Assembly (NCBI GenBank): GCA_964020155.1
Contig: OZ026546.1
Location: 7,278,879-7,342,878 of the forward strand
From: Chondrilla cf. caribensis
Taxonomy: Eukaryota; Porifera; Demospongiae; Chondrillida; Chondrillidae
Direction: 5' to 3'
DNA length: 64,000 bases
Shown here: positions 32,337 through 44,746 of the stretch, piece by piece
How the letters are laid out: each line of letters opens with the position of its first letter
How positions within the stretch are numbered: the first letter of the stretch is position 1
Position numbers and translations under genes: made by a program
Notes under the pieces: generated by a model
Databases searched by the model: none
What the model was told of the DNA's origin: nothing
The model's input: only the letters and a program-made list of their open reading frames with translations

Positions 32337-34971
32337 GTCTCATTGTCTTATAATCTTCAGTTGAGAGGTTGGCCAGGATGTTGGCTTCGGGGCTGGACAG
32401 AATGCTGAACGCCACAGCACAGTGGTGGTTCTCCAGTGGAGAGATGTCATTGTAGCGAATGGCCAGCTCAGTGTGAGCATTGATTTGATAACTGCATGAG
32501 ACAGTTTGACCAAACAGGTCAAAAGTAGACATACATGTATGCATGAACCTTTTATGTGTTTATGTAGGTTTGTAGATTAAGTATGCATAAGATATTGGTA
32601 TAAAAGGGAAATATTGTTTCCAAAAAACACACACATCCATGTACTTACATACACACTACCCATCTGACACATACGTATGTATGTATATATGTACATGAAC
32701 AACTTGCATAATATTATGTTCATATGTACATGCATACACAATCCACATGGGACCACATACACAATCCACATACGTAGGACCACATACACAATCCATATAC
32801 GTAGGACCACATACACAATCCATATACGTACGTAGGACCACACACACAATCCATATACGTACGTAGGACCACATACACAATCCATATACGTAGGACCACA
32901 TACACAATCCATATACGTAGGACCACATACACAATCCATATACGTACGTAGGACCACATACACAATCCATATACGTAGGACCACATACACAATCCATATA
33001 CGTACGTAGGACCACACACACAATCCACAATCCACGTAGGACCACACACACAATCCACAATCCACATAGGACCACATACACACTGTGTAACTCACGCATT
33101 GTTGTAACCTGGGTGATCAAGGTCATGACATATGGCTGAGGTCATTAGCTCGAGCACATCAAGCTGACTCATCTTCTCCCTCAAGTTACAGAAGTGGATC
33201 ACCCCAAACATCTGAGAGGTCACAGGTACGTACGTATGTACATAAATTAAGTACATGTGTACATACATGTACATACACACAACAGCCCGATACATACATA
33301 CGTATGTATTCGCTCTCAGAAAGATTTGGGCCTGAACACCGTCAGCACAATGAACATTCACTCTCCTTAATCAAAAACACAACACCGACTGGCCAAAACT
33401 GCCGCGTGCTCGCACATATCATAGAACAGGGATAATAATGACACTGGGCATTGCGCCTGTCACAACATAATAGGCATTGCACTACACATTAAAACACGTG
33501 ACTAATCAACTACGTAAGAACATAGTAACTACCTACAAGTACAGATTAACACTAGATACTCGTCTTAACAAATAGAAAACTAATGTGGTCACACATGTTA
33601 TAGCAAATCATACAAATGTGCCTACATACGTAGATGTTGGTACACAACACACCAATACAAGTTGATCCACAAAACTCAACTGATAACATTAATCACCTAT
33701 GTACGTGCATGTGTACGCACATACGTACGTATAGATGTACGTACGTACACACACACTAAATATACATACATCCAATATACTTACGTACGTATAACAATTC
33801 ATGAACTACAAGAGATGAACTAATATGTACAAATGTGCATACAAATCACTACAAATGGGTTCAAAGAGTCCAACTGACAACTTGGAATATGTATGTACGT
33901 ACATACACAGTTACATATGATGTGGTTTCTCACCATCTGTGCGACACAGAAGCAGTGTCTGAAGTTGTGGAATGGGTTGTTCCTGTAGTTCTCCTGGATC
34001 CTCATCAACCAGCGTTTGAGGATGACGGGGTTGATGTGGAAGTAGTCCACAAGGCCCAACTCCCTGTACATATGCTCGAGGAGGTACAGCATCTGGACAA
34101 GAAGATGGGAGGCCAGAGATAACACAGTGATGTGACTGGAATCCGAACACATAACTCCATACACCTCATGTACCAGATCAACATACAGTGAATTCTCATT
34201 AATCTGCCCAGCCTTTTAATCTGACACATTTTCCCAGTGCCAATATAGTGTACAAGTATGCATTGTATCAATGAATATCCAGTTAATCCGCCAAACTCGT
34301 TAATCCACCATATTCTTTGAAAACAAATTGCAGTGGATTAATGAGTATTCACTGTATGTATGTACGTATAATATACTAGGTCCATTCTCTGATACACATG
34401 TATACTTACGTGTGCATGTGTATACCTACGTACATATGTACGTATTCATGTACGTAAGTACAGTGGAAGCTCTTTAAGATAAGCTAAAAGAGACCCACAA
34501 AATTAGTCCTTGTTATCAGATGTTGTTCTTATCAGAATTGGCTTACTATATGTACACTACTACAGCAACCAAATGATGCTCAAATATTGGTTTGTGTTAA
34601 GCAGAAATTTGTCTTAAGAGTGTTTGTCTTAACGAGGTTCTACCGTATTAAATTTAGAGTTTAAGTACAAACTACAGTAAAACTCAAATATTAGCTTGAA
34701 GTCAATGGAACAACCATTACAGCAATGCACACCTCATTTGGTTCCCATTGCCAAATATCGAATGTTGGTCTTCTCAAGTGTTGGACTGTTTCTTCGGTGA
34801 GGATGTATTTGGGATAGGTCACCAGATTGGTCTTCTTGTTCCGTGAGATCAAATCGCTGACACGTCTCTCCCGATCCACAGCGTCGAACTGCATCCTGTG
34901 TGGTCATAAAAGAAAGTCACAAACACACACACACACACACACACACGCACGCACACACACACACACGCACG

Positions 34972-35002
<31 letters not shown>

Positions 35003-35055
35003 ACGCACACACACACACACGCATGCACACACACACACACACGCACGCACGCACG

Positions 35056-35087
<32 letters not shown>

Positions 35088-35122
35088 CACACACACACAC
35101 ACGCACACACACACACACACAC

Positions 35123-35173
<51 letters not shown>

Positions 35174-37236
35174 TATGTATGTATGCATGGGACAGAATAA
35201 GTCAGTCAGTACAAGTAATCCCTATAATTTCTAAGAGAACCCCATAGTGACAACTGCCAGCTGAACTGTTACCATGGCAATATACATACCTTCAAAAACA
35301 TTACACGTTTACACACATTTCCAGGATATCTAAATGCCACTACACAACAATATATCAGATGACAATAGATGCATAGCGACAAAATGGTACAGTTTGCACG
35401 CATAAAAGTATTTAAGAAGGTAGTAATTCCTACTTGTGGTGTGAAAAGTAGTCCTTCAAAGATGCAATCTCCCTCTGACATCTCTCCAGCTCAACACTCT
35501 TCAGAGTGTCCTTCTCCACCATCTTCTCCAAGTGACTGATTCTCTGTTCGACTTTGCTACGAAGTTCAGTGACTTGAAATGCCCTAAAAGAGAGAAGAGA
35601 GATGTAGTGGAGTCAAGCCTTTGGGTAAACTGTGGCACATTCCACTCACAACAAGTCAACATCTCAAACAATAGACGGTTATCACAAGCATATCCACTGA
35701 CTCATCTACAAATTTGTATTGTTTCACTTGTGCATGTAGTGTGTTCATGCTGGTGTAACCAAATAGTCATATGTACATACATACTTACATTTCAACTTTA
35801 CATACACACATACGTAAATACATATTGAAGTACACATACGTATCAACCTTATGTGGGTACGTTAAGGAAAGGTATGTGTACATGCATGTGTAGCTAGAGC
35901 TAAGATATTCGTGATTCATAGATACGTACACACAGCAGAGTAGTGGAGTTGAATAACTGGCTTTCTGTTACGAATTTACCTACTTGGACTCAGTCACAAA
36001 AGTCAGTACTTCACAAGGCTTCAATAAGAAGGCTCTACTAACCAGCAGTAAGTGCTAACCAGGAGTACACAGTGATGGAGAGTATGTGCAAACTTGGAGT
36101 ATGTAATGACTCGGGTCTTGTTACCAATCAGAAGTGGGTAACGATGTGTAACAGTGTACCATTCTGAACAAATGAGGACTTAAGTGGACAGAAGGCCACT
36201 TGTGTGCAAAAAAATGCAATTAGTGAGATAAGGTCAAAAGTGGAAGAGTTTCAGCTGTGGTTTTGGAAGATGACATGTACGTATGTATTTACGCTCTGCT
36301 GTACAAAACATATTCACGTACATGAGTACGTACATACATATGTATGTACAGATGAGTTGTGTACATCTACTACAGGTATTAGCAACGGTGAAAATAGATA
36401 ATACGAGAAACACAAACATACGTAAACCGTATGTACGTACGTACTTTGAAAACTCCTCTCCAACTCTGTCCAGTACTTCCTTGAACATCTGCGTCTCCGT
36501 GGGATCCACCCTGGTTGCCTTCACAACATAAGGAGACCTAGCGGGACAGTTTCACAATCAGTCAAAATGACAATCAGCTGGTATCATCACAAAAATCAAC
36601 AGGAATTACATATTGCACAGACAGTGTCTCATTTAGATAAATAGCTGAGGGTTGGGGGAGAGGAGGAAGTCTGATTGTGACAAACAAAGCAGGACACGGT
36701 GGGTGGTCGGTTTAGCAGGCTTGTATCTCACATGGCATAGAAAGATAGCACAAAGCATGGAGTTTTCGAGGGTAAAAATGTTCATGGATTTTGCAGTTGG
36801 CATAACATCCGTGAGGAGAAAATCCACAAAGTTCTAACAGTGCAAAAGTGAATGTGATGTCATTTTGAGCATCCACGAAAACTTTATCCATGAAATTTCA
36901 TTTTGGACATCTCTATGAAAATTTCCTCGTCCACAGTGTGTGAGACACCCATTGGACCCTTTCTCATACAAAAACCCTCACAACCCACAAAATGAGACTG
37001 TACTGCTTGCCACACATGTAGAGCGTATGATACTAGAATACATGTGCACACAATTCCAGCAGATACAAGGACACACGTCATCACTGTGAGGGAAAATGTC
37101 TGTGAGAAGAACCAAATACTTACTCCCTGGTATTCATTGGCATTGATGGGGATATGCAGACAGATGCCCCATCCACTGTTAAGAGTCTAACTGGACTCCA
37201 TCTGTGTACAGAAGAGAATAAATTTGAGTGAGGCAG

Positions 37237-37276
<40 letters not shown>

Positions 37277-37979
37277 ACACATTCGTGTGCACACACATAA
37301 ACACACCTTGTAACACCAGCAGTTGTTGTTATCAGCTCCTTCAAGTCAACTGTACTCGTGTTTGGGCTGAACATTATCTACAAACACCACAAAGTACATA
37401 TGTACATAATGCTATTTGAAGATGAAAATGGTTATCAATGACAATAATGGATCAAATTATAGTGCGCGTCCACACACATCGACACACAAGTCAGACATTA
37501 CGTATTGATGCATATACTGTATATACATTATGAAAAGCTTTCAGTTGCAAGTGGTTTAGATCGAATTTTGTGCTGGCTTCTAAAATTTTTAAATTAATCA
37601 TGGCCTATCAAATACAATGTTTCAAAAGATGGTGACAACAGATATTGCATTACATACACTGCATATTTCCGGGAACCATAGCTCTTTCTACCGTAAAATG
37701 AAGCACTAAGGTGTTTTTAATCTTCCTTTCAAGGCAGCCTATCAAACTGGGGACTTAACACAACAAGTGGTTTGGAAATGATTTACCAACGGTCCGCGAG
37801 CCCACTTCACGAAAGGACACGCGTCGACTCCAGCATCTCTAACCCCGCGACAGCCCCAACACGGCGAACAGGAGGGCCTTTCTGACACTCACCTGCTGTA
37901 CTTTGCTGTCGTCCTCCGTTTGTAAATAAATGGTCTTCACCGATTCGGTTCGGCGCGACCTGGACGCACCCGTACCCAT
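30912..37979 (-). CDS. PDE9A: High-affinity cGMP 3',5'-phosphodiesterase 9A
   Basis: Hydrolyses cGMP to GMP. Thirteen exons join in frame: 37979-37893, 37377-37307, 37201-37124, 36537-36445, 35583-35434, 34895-34733, 34092-33934, 33211-33096, 32491-32335, 32011-31895, 31766-31533, 31314-31210 and 30974-30912, giving 530 residues. The N-terminus [10 protein letters not shown] suits N-myristoylation. A coiled-coil-like linker (exons 4-5) precedes the catalytic domain (about 190-480). The metal-binding set is present: HNFRH (256-260), HDLDHPG (from 296) and CCDISNEVR (Asp407). The invariant nucleotide-binding Gln is Q458 in [21 protein letters not shown] and [20 protein letters not shown] match PDE9A more closely than other PDEs. 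The C-terminal exon (TKKISLLDK...) is short and basic. Introns 9 and 11 begin as (GT)n tracts. No GAF or PAS domain is present, as expected. Confidence 0.96.
31115..31173. repeat. (CA)n microsatellite, PDE9A intron 12
   Basis: A CA run of about 58 nt; (GT)n on the sense strand, a short distance inside the intron. Confidence 0.95.
31424..31532. repeat. (CA)n microsatellite abutting the PDE9A exon 11 donor
   Basis: Exon 11 ends at 31533 and the intron begins GTGTGTGT on the sense strand. Confidence 0.95.
32108..32334. repeat. (CA)n array abutting the PDE9A exon 9 donor
   Basis: Exon 9 ends at 32335 (CAG/GTGTGTGT). CCAAACACAC interruptions recur in pairs, showing block duplication. Confidence 0.95.
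32740..33085. repeat. Minisatellite, 27- and 31-bp units, PDE9A intron 8
   Basis: About 12 copies of GGACCACATACACAATCC plus ATATACGTA, with an optional extra CGTA. Confidence 0.95.
34186..34357. mobile_element. Family A MITE-like copy, PDE9A intron 6
   Basis: The best-preserved copy. It begins ACAGTGAATTCTCATTAATC and ends GGATTAATGAGTATTCACTGTA, giving near-perfect terminal inverted repeats over about 170 bp, with TA at the ends. Confidence 0.65.
34459..34650. mobile_element. MITE-like element, family B related, PDE9A intron 6
   Basis: It begins ACAGTGGAAGCTCTTTAAG and ends TTAACGAGGTTCTACCGTA, forming imperfect inverted ends that recall pogo/Tigger termini. Confidence 0.45.
34919..35167. 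repeat. (CA)n array with CG-containing variants, PDE9A intron 5
   Basis: About 250 nt of CA with ACGCACGC interruptions; (GT)n on the sense strand. Confidence 0.95.
37239..37275. repeat. (CA)n microsatellite, PDE9A intron 2
   Basis: A short CA run between exons 2 and 3; (GT)n on the sense strand. Confidence 0.9.
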
Positions 37980-38129
37980 TCCTCGTCTATGGATCCCTCA
38001 CTCTCCGTCTCCCTCAAATAAGCTAGTTCAGCGGTCGGCTATCGAACTATATCCACCGAATATCACGACATACCCCCCCAGGGTGCTGGAATGAATACGG
38101 TAGCACTTCCTTGCAGGTGTGGTCTGAAG

Positions 38130-38560
38130 AGTTGTTACGTACCAACGTAATGTACACTGGTCAACTATGAATAACATTAAAGCACCATGAATGTCATTAA
38201 CCACGACCAGCCAATCAATAGTTCAGCGCGTTCGCCCACTGCATCATCCAATTTTAGCTTCCCCGCTCAATTGGTATAATATTATACCAACCTACACCTG
38301 CAAAAGGAGATTGAGGAGGGACAAGACTTCAAATAGAATGTTATGCATTCATATTATGCCAATTTGCAACTACAGTAGCAACCTCATAAGTAGGAGGGAG
38401 TGATCTCAGATGGGAAGTGATGCTGGTGAAATGGTACAATAAACATAGTTAGCACAGCCCTCTTGTACAGTGAGTGAACAGATTAGACAAGGAGGGGGTT
38501 TGGTATGTCATGTGGACACACTGAAACTGTATGTGTGTGTGGAGAGAAATATAGGTGGGA
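38130..38560. repeat. Segmental duplication, copy 1
   Basis: Matches 40235-40690 in the same order and orientation, with shared blocks GGTCAACTATGAATAACATT, CCTACACCTGCAAAAGGAG and GTTAGCACAGCC. By eye about 80-85 percent identical with small indels. Noncoding spacer between PDE9A and PSMD9. Confidence 0.85.
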
Positions 38561-38574
38561 GATATGGCAACAGA

Positions 38575-39345
38575 TGAGGTAGAGAGTACTTGGACCACCA
38601 GAGGTAGAGTAGTACATGGACCCATGTACAGAGGTAGAGTAGTACATGGACCCATGTACAGAGGTAGAGTAGTACATGGACCCATGTACAGAGGTAGAGT
38701 AGTACATGGACCCATGTACAGAGGTAGAGTAGTACATGGACCCATGTACAGAGGTAGAGTAGTACATGGACCCATGTACAGAGGTAGAGTAGTACATGGA
38801 CCCAAGTACAGAGGTAGAGTAGTACATGGACCCATGTACAGAGGTAGAGTAGTACATGGACCCATGTACAGAGGTGGAGTAGTACATGGACCCATGTACA
38901 GAGGTAGAGTAGTACATGGACCTACAGAGGTAGCTAGACCCATGTACAGAGGTACAGTAGTACATGGACCCATGTACAGAGGTGGAGTAGTACATGGACC
39001 CATGTACAGAGGTAGAGTAGTACATGGACCTACAGAGGTAGCTGGACCCATGTACAGAGGTAGAGTAGTACATGGACCTACAGAGGTAGCTGGACCCATG
39101 TAAAGAGGAAGAGTAGTACATGGACCCATGTACAGAGGTAGAGTAGTACATGGACCTACAGAGGTAGCTGGACCCATGTAAAGAGGAAGAGTAGTACATG
39201 GACCCATGTACAGAGGTAGAGTAGTACATGAATCCATGTACAGAGGTATAGTACACGGACCCATAGAGGTGGAGTAGTACAGGGACCCATATGCATGTAC
39301 AGAGGTATAGTACACGGACCCACAGAGGTAGAGTAGTACATGGAG
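38575..39345. repeat. Minisatellite, 30-bp unit
   Basis: About 25 units of GTAGTACATGGACCCATGTA plus CAGAGGTAGA, with shorter variants to the right. The core GTACATGGACCCATGTAC is almost palindromic. The long open frames on both strands are artefacts of the repeat. Confidence 0.97.
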
Positions 39346-39887
39346 CCACAAAGTACATGTAGCATGCTCTCATTCACTCTGGTGATGGCCATTGGACACA
39401 TCCAACATGGTACACACACCAGGCACATGATTAAGCCTCACAGAGGGTGTTTACATGAGCATGACCTAGCTGTTTATTCTACAAGTGGTGTACATGCTTA
39501 TAAAGTGATACTATGCAATCCTCCCATATATGCACATACCCGCTAATATATGAGAGTACATCATACAATGAATATTATTAATTCACTCGAAATATAGACA
39601 AAATAAACAGATCTTATATCAGCTGAAAAATACAAATTCAAGTGTCCATTCCTCATTGTCACAAAACAAAGTGAACAATAACAAGACTATGAATTTGAAC
39701 ATATTCATAGGTTTGTCACCATGGCGATAAAGGGTGACTGTCTGGCAGCTGACCAGAGGTTCCTGGGTCAGCACAACTTGATTAGAATGCCATTCTTTGT
39801 GTTGACTGGTGACATCCTACCTCCTCTGAGAGTGAGGGGGCGGGAGGCAGTGGGAGTGGGTGCAGCGGGATGAACAATTACATCATT

Positions 39888-41550
39888 CTAGTCATGGGTA
39901 TCATCATTATACAATTTACCTCTAATAAGACAGAAAAGGTCAACTGGACAGCAACTGGACAAGCAGATCTGAAAAAAAACAGGTGGTGGAATAGTCTAGC
40001 TAGCTAGACTAGTGGTGGAAACTACTATTTCACTATGTTCTACACTAACTTTGGGTTTACACAACTTCGGATGTCTTTTGGTTGACAAACTCAAGATACA
40101 TAAGATTGGAAGTTGAATATTTGCTCAAAGTCAAAATAATACTATTCACATGCACACTTGTGCACTGTTGTTAGAATACAAGCATTAATGTATGAAACAT
40201 TATTATATAAAAACAGTTGGAATAAGGTAGCAATACCAATGTATGTACACCGGTCAACTATGAATAACATTAAAATGCAATAAATGTCATTCCTCGGGAC
40301 CAGCCAATCAATAGCTTAGCGTGTTTGTCCACTACATCATCCAATTCAGCTTCCCTACTCAAATGGTACCAACCTACACCTGCAAAAGGAGATTGAGGAG
40401 GTGGGACAAGACATCAAACAAATGTTATGCATTCATGTAAAGGTAGACCAGTCGAGGGTCTAGCCCATAAAGGATGGAGAACAGATCAAAGACTGGAAGT
40501 AATTGATAAGACAATTTGTAAGTATGGTAACAACCTCCTAACTGAGTGGGAGGAGTGATATCAGGTGGAACTGATGTTGGTGATATGGTACAATGGAGAT
40601 AGTTAGCACAGCCTTCTTGTACAGTGAGTACACAAATCGGACAAGAAGGGAGTTTGGTATGTCATGCAGACACACTAAACTGTATGTGTGAGTGGAGTCC
40701 TCACCCTAGTAGTCCTGGTCCACTCCAGCGCTTGGGGGTCAGAGTGATAGCTTGAGACTTGCCACTTCGAAACAATACAACTCTCACAGGAGTCTGTAGA
40801 TCAGAAACAGTATTGGTGTGGAGGTGGTACTAATTGAGGGTACGAGGCATGGTATATGGACCCAATGAGGTATAATGTAAGCACATTCCACAACACTGCA
40901 TACACTAATGTACAAACATAGCTCATGCAAACTACAACCCGGACAATACTATACAGTAGAACTGGACTAGTACATACCTGAGATTGTATGTACCTTCACT
41001 TAAAATCGTACTATTTTTCATTAACGAATCGAGGAGCCCATAAATATCGTACATCAAATGCTCACATTTTGGCTGTACTGAACAACAGCTGCTATGTCAT
41101 TAATGGATTTAAAATTCTCAGCCGAGACTGATCCAAACTCCAGAATAACATCCTCAGTTTGAAGACCCTGAAAATGTTGGGAACAACTCATTAAACTTAC
41201 AGCATTGGCATTCAAAGCAGTGTTTCACGTGGTACTAGAACACAGTACAATTTGAGGGTTCTGTGCATGGTCACTCACAGCATTATCAGCTGGAGATGAA
41301 GGGGTAACCTCCTTAACCACAAGGAAACCCTTCCTTGTAGTAGACTCAGAGGAATCTTGTGACATGTCTTCTCTACTTAGTCCCTGCCTTGCTTCGGCAT
41401 GTATCTGATACAGTTTCTCCTCAATGACCCGCATCACCACCTTGTGGTCATTCTGAAGCACTGAGAAGAGACACACAGGGCAGTTAAAGAGGAACAGGAG
41501 TACTGCTATGGATCTGTGTATGTGTATAATACACAGGTTCATCCGTCCAG

Positions 41551-41625
<75 letters not shown>

Positions 41626-42076
41626 GGTGTGAGTGTACACATACACGTACGTGCACAATACATGGGCTACATACATGGTGTGTAGTTCACATTCACAAGT
41701 CAGAACTATACTCACTAATGATCTTATTTCTGGCTTGTCTAACGGCATACACATCAATATCAGATCTTGGGTAGCCTTCATTGTCAACTAAAGGACCTTT
41801 CATCCCAACATCTCCTTGCTGGGATAGAAAAAAGAAACAATTTGAACAGTACACGACAAAAGGATTCTTTGACAGTCCACGTGAGACATACAGCAAAAAA
41901 ACATGGGCATTAAAATTCCCCACAATATTATTACTATGCGTTTATTCTTTCAGTAGCTCCTGAACTAAACTAACAGTTTGTAGTACTCCATGCAGTTCTT
42001 TGATTTCTCCTTCAATTTCATCTTTTTTCCCCATAACGGCGTGAATGTCAAGCTTTCTCAGCGGTTCGGGATCCAT
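39888..42076 (-). CDS. PSMD9: PSMD9/p27 (Nas2) proteasome assembly chaperone
   Basis: A PDZ-containing chaperone for assembly of the 19S proteasome base, binding Rpt5 in the Rpt4-Rpt5 module. Exons: 42076-41975, 41818-41716, 41460-41279, 41167-41066, 40793-40705 and probably 39921-39888, giving about 203 residues (human 223). Exon 1 is an N-terminal helix (KKDEIEGEIKELHGVLQ). Exon 2 has the family signature GPLVDNEGYPRSDIDVYAVR. Exon 3 has LQNDHKVVMRVIEEKL. The PDZ domain covers exons 3-5 (VVKEVTPSSPADNA, GLQTEDVILEFGSV, RWSGPGLLG). The last exon was chosen for its strong T-rich acceptor at 39922. It yields a divergent tail in place of the usual CNIIPL-type end, so that exon is uncertain. The rest is firm. 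Confidence 0.92.
40235..40690. repeat. Segmental duplication, copy 2 (PSMD9 intron 5)
   Basis: Partner of 38130-38560. It carries an extra block of about 85 bp (40441-40525) absent from copy 1. It ends beside PSMD9 exon 5. Confidence 0.85.
41553..41624. repeat. (GT)n microsatellite, PSMD9 intron 2
   Basis: It is (CA)n on the sense strand, the second orientation exception. Confidence 0.95.
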
Positions 42077-42787
42077 TCGTATATTCACACACTACTTCTA
42101 CAATTGAGCGCAATATTATAGACGATTGAGCACTGGTAAGATTAATGTATGGCGGCCATTTTTCGTTGCGCAATGTGCTGACGAGATCCACGTAATATAA
42201 CCCGTGTTCATGTACGTAGAGGCTGCATTCCAGCTTATAGAGTATCTGTGATTCCAGCCGGGCTGACGTCCCGTTGTACAACCGGGAAGACCTTTTACTC
42301 AGCCAAACAGGCTCGTTGTGCAACTGGACGAGCCACCTTGTTACATATGCATGTACGTGCACTGGTTGACCCAATACAACCGGCAGACCTGTTGAACAAA
42401 TACAGCCCCATACCCTTGGTGTATAAGTACGTACTCAACCAGAGTATCTATGGTAATAGTATACACCCATTGCAACGGTTGTTTCCTGACTCTCGGTCAA
42501 GTGATGAGTACACAAGAGAAAGTGTCATTGCTGGGAAAGAATCCTAGTTTTCCCTCATTTCCATACGAACCTCTGCAATACATCACGCATGAGGTAAATC
42601 ATTCTCGGCTTGCAATGTATCTTCTAACAGTGGAAGTCAGTCCAACTGATTTGCTAAACGAGCTACAAACACCTGAAAATTCATATTCAATCTGTTGTGA
42701 TAACAAACATAAACCTACAATAAATACACAGGTAGTGTATTTCACACAAAAGTACCATGACATATGATAAGTCATTGTTGAATGATA

Positions 42788-44684
42788 TCACTTCTTCCGC
42801 CTTTTGGCAAAAATGGCAGAAAATGGATTGGAATTTTCAATGTGGTCTGTTTGCGCATTGCTTGTTTGTGTCAACTGAGGGGGGACAGAACAAGAGCTTG
42901 TGATGAACACATGACCACCATGTATGAAGCATGTGACAGAAGTCGTGTATCAACCTACATCCACTAGTGTGGAAGGAACTCTACAGAGATGTAGACTCAC
43001 ATCTACAATATCTGAGTTATCTTGAGTGGAGGATGACAGTTTCTGTTTCTTCTTGCTAGTGGAGGTCCACAATCCATCAACTCCAGTCTCTTCATCCACA
43101 TCTTCCTACAGAGGTGAAGGGTAACAAAAGAAGTGGCAAAATCACCATGTCTGCAACAAACTGAGTTTCACGTAACAATTCACTGATATCCCAGTAAAAT
43201 CACTTTACCACATACACTCTAGCGTGTATGTGGTAAAGCACACACACAAAGAAACATACTTTTATTCATGATACTATGTTTTCATTGGATTGGTATAAGA
43301 ATTTGAATATAAAAACTTACAAAGACAAATCCCCACTACATACACATGAGTGTGGCAGGTAGTGAAATCTACAACCCAGTGTGAGCAGGTGTACTTACAT
43401 AGTTGATGGCACTCCTCTTGCTGGACTTGGACTGCACTATCCCCCTCATCACTGCACTGCTAGTGGTTGGTGCTGGGTCAACAAAATCAAGGTGACTTCA
43501 ATTACCTATGTGCACCATGAGAACAACTGTAACCAAAATACAGCACGCACTAATAAGTGGAGTTTAGCCCCGTTCACCATTGCAATGACTGTGTTGCATA
43601 GGTTAATCTCTACCTGACTGTGTGCTGCGATCTCAATATTATTAAAAATCATAAGTCAATATTTGTAATGCAACCACATGCTGTAATCTCGGGATAATAC
43701 AGTGAATCCTTGTTAATTCACCAACACTTTATCCACAAAACCCTTTTATCCACCACATTTCCAAATGCCAATATAATACACAATAAGTAATGTAAATCCA
43801 GTCAATCCACCAAACTCGTTAATCTGTCATGTTTTACAAAAACGTCGTGTAGTGGATGAACGGAGATTCACTGTACCACGTGAACTGCCCCAACCTGACC
43901 ATAGGGTAGAGCTATCTGTACATGACGTACTCTGCCTTGCTGTTGTGCTGCTGGATGATTTACCGCCACGCCCTCGTCCACGACCCCTCCCACCCCTGGC
44001 TCCTCCTCTTGTTGACGAACTCTGGGTTGTGGTTGATCCGCGCTTCTTTCCTCTACCATGCCCACGTCCACGCCCACCAGATTGAGCGGAGACATCCATA
44101 TCATACTCGTCATCATCACCAAAACCATCAGGGTCAGAATCACTCTCGTGAAGGCGCTTCTGAGGATTGGATTGTCTATACTCAGCAAGCCTCTGAAATG
44201 CATAAAAATACACAACATAGCCACATATCAACATACATATCTCCCTCATCTACTGCTGTTACGAGCAAGAAAAAGTTCATTATATCATCTTGACCATACT
44301 GACATACCAACACTATAGGTATGGATGTACAGACAATGAAGAAATTCACATAAGAAGTACGTCTGCGGTACCTGGATGGTTTTTTGTCCTTCTTCTTCTT
44401 GGCATGCTTGTAGTTCCTCTCTGCTTCTCTCAATCTCTTCGCTAATGTCCTCCGAGAGATCTGTAAGAGGTTTTTTCTTCAACACGGTTTGAACTGTTGA
44501 AACCGAACATGTAACAACTTCTTCAATAGCTTCTCTTTCTCCCTTCTCAACGTATTCTTTAACAGATTCTACCAGGTTTTTTGCTGATAGAAGCTTCAGC
44601 TTTACATTATGGCAAGAAAACAATATAAAATTATGTTAAGTGTACCACACACATACACACACACGCAAGCACACACACAGACAT

Positions 44685-44746
<62 letters not shown>

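Noticed and set aside
32577..33126. Repeat peptides MWSYVYGLC on the minus strand
   Set aside because: They derive from the PDE9A intron 8 minisatellite.
38449..39351. 300-residue minus-strand repeat proteins (GPCTTLPLYM) and a plus-strand counterpart
   Set aside because: The 30-bp minisatellite is open on both strands because its unit length is divisible by three. There is no start context or homology.
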